Assembly (NCBI GenBank): GCA_002281775.1
Contig: NCGY01000002.1
Coordinates: forward strand, 310,001-374,000
DNA length: 64,000 nt
Direction of reading: 5' to 3'
Source of the DNA: Hydrogenophilales bacterium 16-64-46
GTDB lineage: Bacteria > Pseudomonadota > Gammaproteobacteria > Burkholderiales > Thiobacillaceae
In this document: positions 32,758 through 41,037 of the stretch, one piece after another
How the letters are laid out: each line of letters opens with the position of its first letter
How positions within the stretch are numbered: the first letter of the stretch is position 1
The notes under the pieces: generated by a model
Databases searched by the model: none
The model's input: only the letters and a program-made list of their open reading frames with translations
What the model was told of the DNA's origin: nothing
Made by a program: the position numbers and the translations under genes

Positions 32758-33909
32758 ATGGACAAGAGAGAAAAATTGCATACTTTTTATGAGTTCTTCG
32801 CGGGTGGGGGCATGGCCCGGGCTGGCCTTGGCAGCCATTGGCAGTGTCTTTTTGCCAACGACATCTCGACCCGGAAAGCCGACGCCTACACGCGCAACTG
32901 GGGGCCGGAAAATTTTGTAACAAGTGACATTTTCGACTTGAAAGTGGCCTCTCTACCGGGGCGGGCCGATTTGGCCTGGGGGTCTTTCCCATGTCAGGAT
33001 CTCTCTCTCGCAGGCGCGGGTGCGGGCCTTGGCGGCAAACGATCCGGGGCATTCTGGGGCTATTGGGAGTTGATTCGTTCGCTGAATCGGGATGGCCGGA
33101 AACCGCGCATGGTCATGCTTGAAAATGTATTGGGCACGCTGACTTCGCACGAAGGCAAGGATTTTGACGCCATTGCAAAAGCGCTGGCGAAGGAAAACTA
33201 CCAGTTCGGTGCAATGGTGATCGACGCAGTCCATTTCATTCCGCAATCCCGCCCCCGGCTCTTCATTCTTGGGGTTGATGCAGGCATGGAAATTCCCGAA
33301 TCGGTACATGGCTGGACGGCAACACCTGCGTGGCATTCCGATGCTGTCATCCGGGCACACAACCGCCTGGCAAAAAAAGAACAGGCATTGTGGAGGTGGT
33401 GGGCACCATCCATGCCGGGCCTGCCCCCTCGCAGACTCGAAGATTTGCTTGAGCATGACCCTGCCGGGGTGGTATGGAACTCGGCTGATGAGACCGCCAA
33501 GCTGCTTATTTCCATGTCTGATGTAAATCGCCGCAAGGTCATGTTTGCACAGGCCAGCGGTACCACCCGAGTCGGAACGGTTTACCGGCGGACCCGGAAC
33601 GGTGTTGTGCGTGCCGAGGTGAGATTTGACGGTGTGGCAGGTTGTTTGCGAACGCCGTCCGGTGGTTCGAGCCGTCAGACCTTGCTTGTCGTGGAAGGGG
33701 AGCGCATCCGGTCGAGGTTGTTGTCATCCCGGGAGGCCGCTCGCCTGATGGGCCTTCCAGATGACTACGAACTTCCGGCGTGTTACAACGAGGCCTATCA
33801 CCTTGCAGGGGATGGTGTGGTTGTTCCGGTCGTCGAGCACATTGCGCGTACATTGCTTGATCCGATTATCAAGGCACAGGCGGCGCTCAGTACGCGTGTC
33901 GCGGCATGA
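32758..33909 (+). CDS. C5-cytosine DNA methyltransferase of a second R-M-like cassette
   Basis: The 383-residue protein has motif I YEFFAGGGMARAGLG, motif IV GSFPCQDLSLAG with the catalytic Cys, motif VI MLENVLG, motif VIII QSRPRLFILGV and C-terminal motifs around SREAARLMGLPDDY. It is not close to the Dcm-like enzyme near gyrB. The ATG at 32758 is preferred because motif I starts only a few residues later. No clear Shine-Dalgarno is present, and a TAATAC -10-like box lies 10 bases before the start (32742-32747), so a leaderless transcript is possible. Confidence 0.92.
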   Translation: MDKREKLHTFYEFFAGGGMARAGLGSHWQCLFANDISTRKADAYTRNWGPENFVTSDIFDLKVASLPGRADLAWGSFPCQDLSLAGAGAGLGGKRSGAFWGYWELIRSLNRDGRKPRMVMLENVLGTLTSHEGKDFDAIAKALAKENYQFGAMVIDAVHFIPQSRPRLFILGVDAGMEIPESVHGWTATPAWHSDAVIRAHNRLAKKEQALWRWWAPSMPGLPPRRLEDLLEHDPAGVVWNSADETAKLLISMSDVNRRKVMFAQASGTTRVGTVYRRTRNGVVRAEVRFDGVAGCLRTPSGGSSRQTLLVVEGERIRSRLLSSREAARLMGLPDDYELPACYNEAYHLAGDGVVVPVVEHIARTLLDPIIKAQAALSTRVAA

Positions 33910-33966
33910 GTTCCGAGACCAGGGCTTGACCTTTCAGCCGCAGAGCTGCCGTTTGAGACGGAAGCC

Positions 33967-34440
33967 TTGCGCGCGGCTTTGCAAGGCTTTCTCGATACCA
34001 CGATCAATGACCCGGTTACGCTAAGGCCATGCAAGATAGGTTCTTACAGATGGGGCGTGTATGCCTTTTTTGATTACGACGGTGAGCCGATTTATGTCGG
34101 GCAAACCAATGAAATGCTCCGCACCCGCATTCGTCGTCACTTGACCAATCGGCGGACGGATGCAGTGGCAATGAATGTTCTGGACCCGGTCGAGGTTTGC
34201 TACGTGGAAGTCTGGCCATTGCCCCATTATCAGGATTTGAAAAAGGGCGATGCGCGTGCGGGTTCAGCCAAGGCTCATCTTGATGCCCTCGAATACACCA
34301 TCTTCCGGAAATGTATCGAGCAATCCGTTTTCAAGGCCATTCTCAACGAAAAAGACCCCCCCGGCTCCAACCGACCCTATCGACCCGCCGCCTTCGTTTC
34401 GGGGAAAGGTCATTACCGAGGAAGTCAGCCGATTGCGTGA
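33967..34440 (+). CDS. GIY-YIG nuclease, likely restriction enzyme of the cassette
   Basis: The 157-residue reading frame contains a GIY-YIG core, WGVYAFFDYDGEPIYVGQT, followed by MLRTRIRRHL (the conserved Arg region) and a Glu in LDALEYTIFRK that could complete the site. The frame is open upstream to 33910, encoding a plausible protein, but has no good start: TTG at 33967 has a poorly spaced GGAAG. An ATG overlapping the methyltransferase stop (33906) reads MSSETRA before a stop at 33925-33929. A one-base change near the GGG at 33922-33924 would join it to this frame. The gene may therefore be frameshifted or have an assembly error. An Eco29kI-type GIY-YIG restriction enzyme is a possible relative. 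Confidence 0.68.
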   Translation: MRAALQGFLDTTINDPVTLRPCKIGSYRWGVYAFFDYDGEPIYVGQTNEMLRTRIRRHLTNRRTDAVAMNVLDPVEVCYVEVWPLPHYQDLKKGDARAGSAKAHLDALEYTIFRKCIEQSVFKAILNEKDPPGSNRPYRPAAFVSGKGHYRGSQPIA

Positions 34441-34618
34441 TCACCCGGATTTGCGTATTGCCAGGCGAGCATCCGTCATGGCCCGGCTTGCTCAAATCAT
34501 CTCAGAACGCAAAGTGCAAAAGGGCTTGCGGCGAGCCCTTCTGACGCAAGCCGAGAGATTGCGATGGTTGGCCGAGCAACGCTACGGCCATGCGTCTGAC
34601 ACGGAAGACGAGGACTAA
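34433..34618 (+). CDS. Small hypothetical protein after the GIY-YIG gene
   Basis: A TTG start at 34433 lies 8 bases after a good GAGGAAG site (34418-34424) and overlaps the GIY-YIG stop by 8 bp. The 61-residue product is helical and basic with an acidic tail (ends HASDTEDED). Coding-like sequence in this frame extends somewhat further upstream, so this could instead be the C-terminal part of a longer protein split by a frameshift. No family recognised. Confidence 0.45.
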   Translation: MRDHPDLRIARRASVMARLAQIISERKVQKGLRRALLTQAERLRWLAEQRYGHASDTEDED

Positions 34619-34679
34619 AACGCGTGAGATGCAGACCAGAATTCGGACAGCTCGTGTGCGTAGCGCGCCCAATCTGAAA

Positions 34680-34997
34680 TCATTCTTGCCTGGTCGGCAC
34701 CGCGCAACCCTTTTCACCCACCGCACCCTCGCTGCATCCCAGCGATTTCTCCGGCGCAATGTGGTCGCGCACCCGCTGCTTGAGTTCCTTGGATTCCGGG
34801 AAGCGGCGTTCGACAGCGCGTTCGAACACGGTTACACCATCCACGCGCACGACGAACACGCCGCCGCTGCCGGGTTTGAGGGCGACTTCGCCGATTTCCT
34901 GCTCGAAGGTGAACAGCAGTTCCTGAGCGAGCCAGCCGGCGCGCAGGATGAAGCGGCACTGGGCACAGTATTCGATTTCGATGCGGGGTTTGGACAC
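34680..34997 (-). CDS. SelT/SelW/SelH family (Rdx) thioredoxin-like protein
   Basis: The 105-residue protein has the Rdx-fold motif IEYCAQCRF, with Cys in both positions of the CXXC (or CXXU in selenoprotein members). The start is taken as GTG at 34997, because GGAG lies 6 bases before it; an ATG four codons upstream has no such site. A thiol redox role is inferred from the fold. Confidence 0.8.
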   Translation of the reverse strand: MSKPRIEIEYCAQCRFILRAGWLAQELLFTFEQEIGEVALKPGSGGVFVVRVDGVTVFERAVERRFPESKELKQRVRDHIAPEKSLGCSEGAVGEKGCAVPTRQE

Positions 34998-35145
34998 GGG
35001 GCGCTCCATTGGAAATGACGGGCTGGAGATTACCGCGTGGCGGCCAGCCTTGAAATTCAGCAGGCGGGATGTCTGGGTGCGGAGGAGGCGCGGAATGGCC
35101 GGCGGCCCTGTTAAAATTCGCCGATTGAATTTCTAGGAGAACACG

Positions 35146-35421
35146 ATGACGCGGATGGTGAATTGCGTGAAGCTCGGGCGCGAGGCGGAAGGCATGGCGT
35201 TTGCGCCGGTGCCGGGCGAGCTCGGCAAGAAAATTTTCGAGAGTGTGTCGAAGGAAGCCTGGAGCGGCTGGCAGCGCCAGCAGACCATGCTGATCAATGA
35301 GAACCGGCTGAATCTGGCGGACCCGCAGGCGCGCAGCTACCTGATGGAGCAGATGAACCGCTATTTCTTTGGCGGGGGCGAGGTGGACAAGGCGGCGGGC
35401 TACGTGCCGCCGACGCGCTGA
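35146..35421 (+). CDS. yggX: Fe(2+)-trafficking / oxidative damage protection protein YggX
   Basis: The 91-residue protein matches YggX throughout: [14 protein letters not shown] with the conserved Cys near the N-terminus, [21 protein letters not shown] in the middle and [12 protein letters not shown] at the end. It is linked to iron handling and protection of Fe-S clusters. AGGAGA lies a few bases before the ATG, and a strong terminator follows. Confidence 0.96.
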   Translation: MTRMVNCVKLGREAEGMAFAPVPGELGKKIFESVSKEAWSGWQRQQTMLINENRLNLADPQARSYLMEQMNRYFFGGGEVDKAAGYVPPTR

Positions 35422-35443
35422 GCACCGGGCGACAGGCCAAATG

Positions 35444-35470
35444 AAACGGGCACCTTTTGGTGCCCGTTTT
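35444..35470. terminator. Bidirectional rho-independent terminator between yggX and phoU
   Basis: An 11-bp perfect stem AAACGGGCACC/GGTGCCCGTTT closes a TTTT loop, with A- and T-rich flanks that suit either strand. It separates the convergent yggX (ends 35421) and phoU (ends 35504). Confidence 0.9.
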
Positions 35471-35503
35471 CCATGGTGTCGGCGGTGGGAATCGCCGTGC
35501 GGA

Positions 35504-36208
35504 TTACAGGACTTCTTTTTCGATTTCTTCCAGCGAGGTGTGGCGCACGTCCTTGCCCTTGACCATGTAGACGACGTATTCGGACATGTTCTTGGCGTGG
35601 TCGCCCATGCGCTCGATCGCCTTGGCGACAAAGAGGATGTCGATAAAGACTGAGATGGTGCGCGGGTCTTCCATCATGTAGGTGATGAGGTGGCGCAGGT
35701 TGAGGCGGAATTCCTCGTCCACCAGCTGGTCGGCGCGGGCGATGTCGACGGCCTTGGTGGCGTCGAGGCGGGCGAAGCCGTCGAGCGCTTTCCTCAACAT
35801 GTCGAGCACCAGCTCGGACATGTATTTGACTTCGGAAAAGCGCGGCAGGCTGATGCGCTCGGCCTTGTGGATGAGCTTGGCCATGCGGGCGATCTTGGCG
35901 GCTTCGTCGCCGATGCGTTCCAGGTCGGTGATGGTCTTCACCACCATCATCACCATGCGCAGGTCGGAGGCGGTGGGCTGGCGGCGCGCGACGATGTGGG
36001 CGCAGTCCTCGTCGACGGCGACTTCGAGTGCGTTGACGTTGTGGTCGTTGGCTTCCACGCGCTCAGCCAGTTCCAGGTCGCCTTTCATCAGCGCCTCGAC
36101 AGCGTTGATGATCTGTTCCTCGACCAGGCCACCCATCTTCAGCACGTTCGCACGCACCGATTCGAGTTCGGTGTCGAACTGCTTGTAGGTGTGTTCAGAA
36201 AGCATCAT
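35504..36208 (-). CDS. phoU: Phosphate signalling protein PhoU
   Basis: Negative regulator of Pho signalling that links the Pst transporter to PhoR. The 234-residue protein is two PhoU helical repeats with the metal-site E/D-xxx-D type motifs (ANDHNVNALEVAVDEDC, TDLERIGDEAAKIA, IERMGDHAKNMSEYV). No pst or phoBR genes are in the window. Start at 36208 after GGAGAGAAG; a TATAAT -10 box lies at 36240-36235 on this strand. Confidence 0.96.
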   Translation of the reverse strand: MMLSEHTYKQFDTELESVRANVLKMGGLVEEQIINAVEALMKGDLELAERVEANDHNVNALEVAVDEDCAHIVARRQPTASDLRMVMMVVKTITDLERIGDEAAKIARMAKLIHKAERISLPRFSEVKYMSELVLDMLRKALDGFARLDATKAVDIARADQLVDEEFRLNLRHLITYMMEDPRTISVFIDILFVAKAIERMGDHAKNMSEYVVYMVKGKDVRHTSLEEIEKEVL

Positions 36209-36284
36209 GACTTCTCTCCAATTTTCTCACCTGGATTATAGGCTCCGGGATATGACGGTTGCGTGAATGCAGAAAACGGCACCT

Positions 36285-36695
36285 TCAACGCGAACTGAAG
36301 GGCACAGCATAACGCCGTCCGTCGAGTTCCAGGTAAAGCAGCCAGTCGCGTCGTGCGCTTACGCAGACCGGCAGCGTGATGCGGGAGACAAATGCGCCGT
36401 TTTGCGGTCGCAGGTCGTAACGGTTGAAGCCCATGTCCATGCCGACCATCTGGAATTCCGCACTCACGCGCGCGGCACCCGGCGCGTCGACGGCCAGCTC
36501 GAAGGCTTGCAGCGGAACCGGCTGCATCGAGAAGCGCACCGAGGCAGCTGCGCCGTCATGGCTGAACGTGCAGCCGGCCACCGGGTCGGGACAGGCGACG
36601 TCGACCGCCCCGGCTGGCCGCTTGAGCCACCAGCCCGTCGCCGCGATGGCCAGCAGGGCCACGGCCACCAGGAGCGGCAGCCACGCGCGCTTCAC
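36285..36695 (-). CDS. Small membrane-anchored periplasmic protein with a Met-rich motif
   Basis: The 136-residue protein starts with one membrane helix (WLPLLVAVALLAIAATGWW) and then an all-beta-looking domain with two Cys and the motif MVGMDMGFNRYDL. This resembles FixH/YtkA-type metal-handling domains. The GTG start at 36695 overlaps the Nudix-ThiE stop (GTGA), so it is coupled to it. A copper-related role is only a guess from the methionines. Confidence 0.65.
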   Translation of the reverse strand: MKRAWLPLLVAVALLAIAATGWWLKRPAGAVDVACPDPVAGCTFSHDGAAASVRFSMQPVPLQAFELAVDAPGAARVSAEFQMVGMDMGFNRYDLRPQNGAFVSRITLPVCVSARRDWLLYLELDGRRYAVPFSSR

Positions 36696-37642
36696 GTCCA
36701 GGCCCCGCGTAGCAGTGCCACGCCGTGCGCGCCGTGCGACTGCGCCAGCACCCCATCGCTGCGTTCCAGTCCGCCCAGGCCGTAGACCGGAATCGGGCTC
36801 GATGCCGCCAGCGCAGCGAAGCTGTCCCAGCCCAGCGTGGGCGCACCGGGATGGGTGAGCGTGGGCAGCACCGGTGAGAGCAGGGCGTAATCGGCGTCCA
36901 GCGCAGCAGCGTGCGCCAGTTCGGCTGCGTTGTGGCAGGAGACGCCTACCAGCGAAGACGCAAGCCAATCGCACACGGGCCGCGTCTTCTGTTGGGCGGC
37001 GGCAGCGGAGTCGAGATGCACGCCGTCGGCCCCAGCTGCGCGCGCGAGGTCCACGCTGCCGTTCACCACCACCCGGGCGTGGCAGGCGTGCGCGCGGCGC
37101 ACGGTTTCGCGTGCCAGCGACAGGCGCGCCTCGTCCGGCAGGGATTTGTCGCGCAGCTGGATCAGGCGCAGGCCGCCGGCGAGCGCGGCGTCGAGCCGTT
37201 GCAGAAAGACCTCGACACCCAGCGATTCGGCATGGCTGATGCCGAGCACAGCTGGCAGCGTCAGTGCCTTGACGATGGGGAAGTTGGCCGGCAGCAGGGG
37301 AGAAATCGTGACGGCATCCGGTTGCTGCCAGCACAGGGTCTGGCCTTCGCGCGGATGCGGTTCACCCGACCAGTCGAACACACGGAAGAAATTCAGCCGC
37401 ACCGTGGCGTGTTCGTAGACGAAAACCCGCGTGATCCAGCGGCAGGCGCGCGTCACGACTATACCGAGCTCTTCGTGTAGTTCTCGCGCGAGCGCGACAT
37501 CCAACGTTTCGCCCGCCTCGACCTTGCCGCCGGGAAACTCCCAGTAGCCGGCGTAGACCTTGCCGGGCGGACGGCTGGCAAGCATGACCTCGCCCGACGG
37601 GCGGACGAGGACGGCGGCGACGACTTCGACAGGAGCAGACAT
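36692..37642 (-). CDS. Nudix hydrolase fused to a thiamine phosphate synthase-like domain
   Basis: The N-terminal Nudix domain (about 1-130) has the full box GGKVEAGETLDVALARELHEELGI and starts like MutT. The C-terminal domain (about 145-316) resembles ThiE (LRLIQLRDKSLP, VVVNGSVDLARAAGADGVHL, LGLGWDS-like region), but may not be active in thiamine synthesis. This fusion is common in beta- and gammaproteobacteria and is often annotated as MutT. A role in cleaning oxidised nucleotides is likely for the first domain. Confidence 0.9.
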   Translation of the reverse strand: MSAPVEVVAAVLVRPSGEVMLASRPPGKVYAGYWEFPGGKVEAGETLDVALARELHEELGIVVTRACRWITRVFVYEHATVRLNFFRVFDWSGEPHPREGQTLCWQQPDAVTISPLLPANFPIVKALTLPAVLGISHAESLGVEVFLQRLDAALAGGLRLIQLRDKSLPDEARLSLARETVRRAHACHARVVVNGSVDLARAAGADGVHLDSAAAAQQKTRPVCDWLASSLVGVSCHNAAELAHAAALDADYALLSPVLPTLTHPGAPTLGWDSFAALAASSPIPVYGLGGLERSDGVLAQSHGAHGVALLRGAWT

Positions 37643-37712
37643 GCGGCGCGGGCGCTACGCGGGAAAGCCCGCATTGTGCCAGCGCCGCCCGCCGTGCGGG
37701 AATGTCTGCGCG

Positions 37713-38333
37713 TCAGTAGGCCGTGTGGGCGGCAGCCAGCGCCTGCGTGTGCGACATCGGCGTGAGCGGGGCAGCGGCCGCGCGTTGCTTGAAGTAAGCG
37801 TCGTAATGGAACACGAAGTCCTTGTCGGCCAGCGGCAGGTGGCAGGCGCGGCAGGACGACTGATCTGCCGCACCGCGCGTACCGTTGCCTTCAAACGCGG
37901 TGTAGATCCAGTCGCCGTTCTTCAGTTCGGCCGGCGCGCTCGCACCCCAGCCGGCACCCTTGGCCATGAGGAAAACCTTGCTGAGCTTGTCCTTGCTCAT
38001 GTTGCCGCTGGCGTCGAGCGCGGGCGTGCCGTCGGCGTTCAGTTTCACCGAATAGATTTCCATGACGAACTCGGTACCGTTGGGGAACGGGCCGCCGGCC
38101 TTGGCCTGCGTGCCGGCCTTGTTCACGTAGATGTCGCGGATCTGCTTGGCTTCCTTCTTCTGGATGCCTGCCATGAACACCGGCCAGGCGGTGTAATTGG
38201 CGGGCATTGCGAGCTCGCCATCCTTGGGTACCGGTGCGGCAGACGATGGAGTGCTCTCCATCGAGGAACAGGCAGACAGACCGAGGGCCAGGGCAAGCGC
38301 GGTGAGCGATACGGCAAGACGGGGGGATTTCAT
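37713..38333 (-). CDS. Cytochrome P460 family lipoprotein
   Basis: The 206-residue precursor has a lipoprotein signal (LGLSAC) and a cytochrome P460 domain. The heme site CRACH is near the C-terminus, followed by FVFHYDAYF. P460 proteins oxidise hydroxylamine or detoxify nitrogen oxides in some bacteria; the substrate here is not shown. The start at 38333 sits 6 bases after AAGGAG, which is buried in a hairpin. No other nitrification genes are in the window. Confidence 0.88.
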   Translation of the reverse strand: MKSPRLAVSLTALALALGLSACSSMESTPSSAAPVPKDGELAMPANYTAWPVFMAGIQKKEAKQIRDIYVNKAGTQAKAGGPFPNGTEFVMEIYSVKLNADGTPALDASGNMSKDKLSKVFLMAKGAGWGASAPAELKNGDWIYTAFEGNGTRGAADQSSCRACHLPLADKDFVFHYDAYFKQRAAAAPLTPMSHTQALAAAHTAY

Positions 38334-38338
38334 TGAGG

Positions 38339-38375
38339 GCTCCTTGAGGTGATGAACACGGTCACTACAAGGAGC
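38339..38375 (-). promoter_or_regulatory. 5'-leader hairpin that can sequester the cytochrome P460 Shine-Dalgarno
   Basis: On the minus strand the leader has GCTCCTTG, then GTGA...TCAC, then CAAGGAGC. This gives 8 bp plus 4 bp of stem separated by a 2x2 internal loop, with a 9-base apical loop. The Shine-Dalgarno AAGGAG is in the 3' arm, 6 bases from the ATG at 38333, so folding would block translation. Regulation is inferred. Confidence 0.55.
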
Positions 38376-38466
38376 ACTAGCCGGGCGCATGGAAAACGGA
38401 TGCGCGCATGACGAAATAATTTCGTACTACATGATCAATGAGGGTCTGCGAATGCAGGCGGTTCGT

Positions 38467-39318
38467 TCAGGCGGGCGTGTGCGTGCCCGCCCAGTCGCGC
38501 GCGAACTGCCAGGCCACGCGCCCGTTGCGCGCGCCGCGCCCGAGCGCCCATTGCAGCGCCGCGCGCTCGAAACCGTCGTCGACGGTTGCGCCGAGCCGGG
38601 TAGCCCAGTGGCGGGCGATGGCGAGATACGCGTCCTGGTCCATGGCGTGGAAGCTCACCCACACACCGAAGCGATCCGACAGCGATACCTTCTCTTCGGT
38701 CGCCTCGCCGGGGTGCACTTCGCCGCCGAGGTGCCTCGTTTCAAGGTTCTCGGCCATGTACTCCGGCATCAGGTGGCGGCGGTTGCTGGTGGCGTAGATC
38801 AGCACGTTGTCCGCCGGGCCGGCGAGCGAGCCGTCGAGCGCGGCCTTCAGGCTGGCGTAGCCGGGCTCGTGTTCGGCAAAGGTGAGGTCGTCGATGAAGA
38901 CGATGAAGCGATAGCCGGCGGCGTCGGCCAGGAGGTCGAAGAGATCGGGCAGCGCCGGCAGCCCGGCCTTGTCCACCTCTATCAGACGCAAGCCTTTGGC
39001 CGCGTATTTGGCGTGCACCGCCTTAACCAGCGACGACTTGCCGCCGCCGCGCGCGCCGGTGAGCAACACGTTGTTGGCAGGGCGGCCCGCGACGAACTGG
39101 CGGGTGTTGGCGTCCACGCGCTGCTTCTGGTCGTCGATGTCGAGCAGGTCTTTGAGCGCCACGCGCTGCGGATGCAGGATGGGTTTCAACGTGCTGTCGC
39201 GCGCCGACCAGCGCGCTGCGCGCACGGTTTTCCAGTCGGGCGCGGCGGGGAGGGGTAGGGCGAGACGATCGAGCAGGGCGTCGAGTCGGGGGAGGAGGGC
39301 GGCGAAATCGGTCATCAA
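38467..39318 (-). CDS. DUF815 family ATP-binding protein
   Basis: The 283-residue AAA+ type ATPase has Walker A GARGGGKSS (88-96), Walker B FIVFIDDL, and a sensor-1-like ATSNRRHLMPEYM. This matches DUF815, a widespread cytosolic ATPase family of unknown role. The gene runs towards the cytochrome P460 gene on the same strand, and is divergent from the cytochrome c gene. Confidence 0.9.
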   Translation of the reverse strand: MMTDFAALLPRLDALLDRLALPLPAAPDWKTVRAARWSARDSTLKPILHPQRVALKDLLDIDDQKQRVDANTRQFVAGRPANNVLLTGARGGGKSSLVKAVHAKYAAKGLRLIEVDKAGLPALPDLFDLLADAAGYRFIVFIDDLTFAEHEPGYASLKAALDGSLAGPADNVLIYATSNRRHLMPEYMAENLETRHLGGEVHPGEATEEKVSLSDRFGVWVSFHAMDQDAYLAIARHWATRLGATVDDGFERAALQWALGRGARNGRVAWQFARDWAGTHTPA

Positions 39319-39408
39319 GAAATTCTAGCCGCTCGCGTCCGGCGGCTTAGCAAAAAATTAGGCTTTCACTAGCAAAGTCTTATCAACACGTGTTTGCAAG
39401 CCTGATTA

Positions 39409-39436
39409 GGATGCCTGCATCGGATGTCAGGCATCC
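39409..39436. promoter_or_regulatory. Perfect inverted repeat upstream of a cytochrome c gene
   Basis: GGATGCCTG (39409-39417) and CAGGCATCC (39428-39436) form a 9-bp inverted repeat with a 10-base spacer. It ends 20 bases before the cytochrome c start, so it could be an operator or a leader hairpin near the AGGAGAGAG ribosome site. Confidence 0.45.
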
Positions 39437-39456
39437 GGTATTTACAGGAGAGAGAA

Positions 39457-39942
39457 ATGAAACCGACACTGAAACTCGCCGCTGCGCTCGTAGCCGGCCT
39501 CGTCGCCGCACAGGCCGGGGCCGGCGACAAGGATATTCGCCACGGCCGTTATCTGATCGCCAGTTCCGGCTGCAACGACTGCCACACTCCAGGCTACATG
39601 CAGAAAGACGGCCACGTGCCCGAATCGGAATGGCTGACCGGCGACGCCATGGGCTGGCAGGGGCCGTGGGGCACGACCTACGCCGCCAACCTGCGCCTGC
39701 TGTTCAGCACCATGACCGAGGCGCAATGGCTCGCGCGCGCCCGCGCGCCCATGCGTCCACCGATGCCCTCGCCGTCCCTGCGCGCGATGAGCGATGCCGA
39801 TCTCAAGGCGATCTACCGTTACGTCAAAAGCCTGCCGGTGAAGGGTGGCCCGGCACCGGCCTACGTGCCGCCGGGCGGCACGGTCGCGACGCCGTATTTC
39901 GACCTGACGCCGAAGAACCTGCCGCCGATGGCGGGCAAGTGA
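39457..39942 (+). CDS. Periplasmic mono-heme cytochrome c
   Basis: The 161-residue precursor has a signal peptide (cleaved near AQAGA) and one heme-binding CNDCH (Cys39, Cys42, His43). Met-rich stretches (APMRPPMPSPSL, NLPPMAGK) may supply the axial ligand. The start at 39457 follows AGGAGAG. The electron donor and acceptor are unknown. Confidence 0.9.
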   Translation: MKPTLKLAAALVAGLVAAQAGAGDKDIRHGRYLIASSGCNDCHTPGYMQKDGHVPESEWLTGDAMGWQGPWGTTYAANLRLLFSTMTEAQWLARARAPMRPPMPSPSLRAMSDADLKAIYRYVKSLPVKGGPAPAYVPPGGTVATPYFDLTPKNLPPMAGK

Positions 39943-40027
39943 ACGGAATCCTGCGACCTTTGCGTGCGACGTGCGTCATGCCCCATGCATCGCCTTTGAT
40001 GCTGCACCCGACGCAAGGAGAACCCGC

Positions 40028-40459
40028 ATGAACCGCTTTCACGTCCTCGTTGCCGTCCATGATCTTGACGCGAGCATTGCCTTTTACAGCAAGCTTTTCG
40101 GCCAGACGCCGAGCCGTCAGGAAATCGATTACGCGAAATGGATGCTCGACGATCCGCGCGTGAATTTCGCGATTTCTGCGCGTGGCCACGAGGCGGGCGT
40201 CAACCACCTCGGCATCCAGTCGGATACCGCCGAAGGGCTGGCCGCGCTGCGGCAACTGGCCGACGCCGCAGCATCCGGCGACGTGCTGCCCGATTCCGGC
40301 GCGGCGTGCTGCTACGCCCAGTCCGACAAGCACTGGACGATCGACCCGCAGGGGCTGGCGTGGGAGCATTTCCATACCCTGCGCGACGCAGTCCAGTTCG
40401 GGCAGGACACCCGGACGCAGACCGGCGCATGCTGCATCCCGCTGCGCGCGGAGGCCTGA
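40028..40459 (+). CDS. ArsI/CadI family glyoxalase-fold metalloenzyme
   Basis: The 143-residue protein is a vicinal-oxygen-chelate fold starting MNRFHVLVAVHDLDASIAFY. It has the family signature GAACCYAQSDKHW with the Cys pair at 94-95, used by ArsI C-As lyases to bind trivalent organoarsenicals. CadI relatives are metal induced. It heads a small run with a SigZ-like sigma factor and an MBL gene. The upstream in-frame extension looks non-coding; AAGGAG lies before 40028. Confidence 0.88.
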   Translation: MNRFHVLVAVHDLDASIAFYSKLFGQTPSRQEIDYAKWMLDDPRVNFAISARGHEAGVNHLGIQSDTAEGLAALRQLADAAASGDVLPDSGAACCYAQSDKHWTIDPQGLAWEHFHTLRDAVQFGQDTRTQTGACCIPLRAEA

Positions 40460-41037
40460 TGCCCGCGCCCGGCTCCCGCCCGCTGGCGCAGGTCATGGTC
40501 GAATCGCGCCGGGCGCTGCTCGCCTTCCTGCGGCGGCAGGTCGGCGACACCGCGCTCGCCGAAGACTTGCTGCAGGACGTGTTCGTCAAGGCGCTGACGG
40601 CGCAGCCCGCACCGGACAACCCGGACGGCTGGCTGCGCACCGTGGCGCGCACCACGGTCGCGGATTACTTCCGCCGCCTGCACGCGACCGAGCCGCTCGC
40701 CGACGAGACGCCCTCGCCGCCCGAATCGGAAACCCGCCTGCACGAAGCGCTGGCGGGCTGCCTGCAGCCGCTGGCCGACGCCCTGCCGCCGCGCTACCGC
40801 GACACCCTGCTGGCGGTTGAGTTCGGCGAACGACCGCTGCGCGAGCTGGCCGCCGCCGAAGGCGTGTCGCTGTCCGCCATCAAAAGCCGCGCCAGCCGCG
40901 CCCGCGCCATGCTGCGCGAACGCGTGCTCGACTGCTGCGAGGTCGAATTCGCCGCCGGGCTGGTCGAAGACTATGCGCAGCGGCTGGGCGCGCAGTGCCA
41001 GCCGGCGCGCCCCTGCCACCAAGGAGACCAGCCATGA
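40459..41037 (+). CDS. ECF-type RNA polymerase sigma factor, SigZ-like
   Basis: The 192-residue protein has region 2 (LLAFLRRQVGDTALAEDLLQDVFVKAL) and region 4 (ELAAAEGVSLSAIKSRASRARAMLRERV). The tail has a Cys pair, LDCCEVEF, that matches SigZ proteins. The Cys pair could sense metals or redox. The ATG at 40459 overlaps the preceding stop (TGATG), and the stop overlaps the broken MBL gene. Confidence 0.87.
   Translation: MPAPGSRPLAQVMVESRRALLAFLRRQVGDTALAEDLLQDVFVKALTAQPAPDNPDGWLRTVARTTVADYFRRLHATEPLADETPSPPESETRLHEALAGCLQPLADALPPRYRDTLLAVEFGERPLRELAAAEGVSLSAIKSRASRARAMLRERVLDCCEVEFAAGLVEDYAQRLGAQCQPARPCHQGDQP

Noticed and set aside
33967..34440. Homing endonuclease explanation for the GIY-YIG gene
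   Set aside because: It sits directly behind a C5 methyltransferase and not inside an intron or intein, so a restriction enzyme is simpler.
36696..37334. Minus-strand open frame extending upstream of the small membrane protein
   Set aside because: This part lies in another frame of the Nudix-ThiE gene and is Arg/Ala-rich noise; only the part from 36695 downstream looks real.
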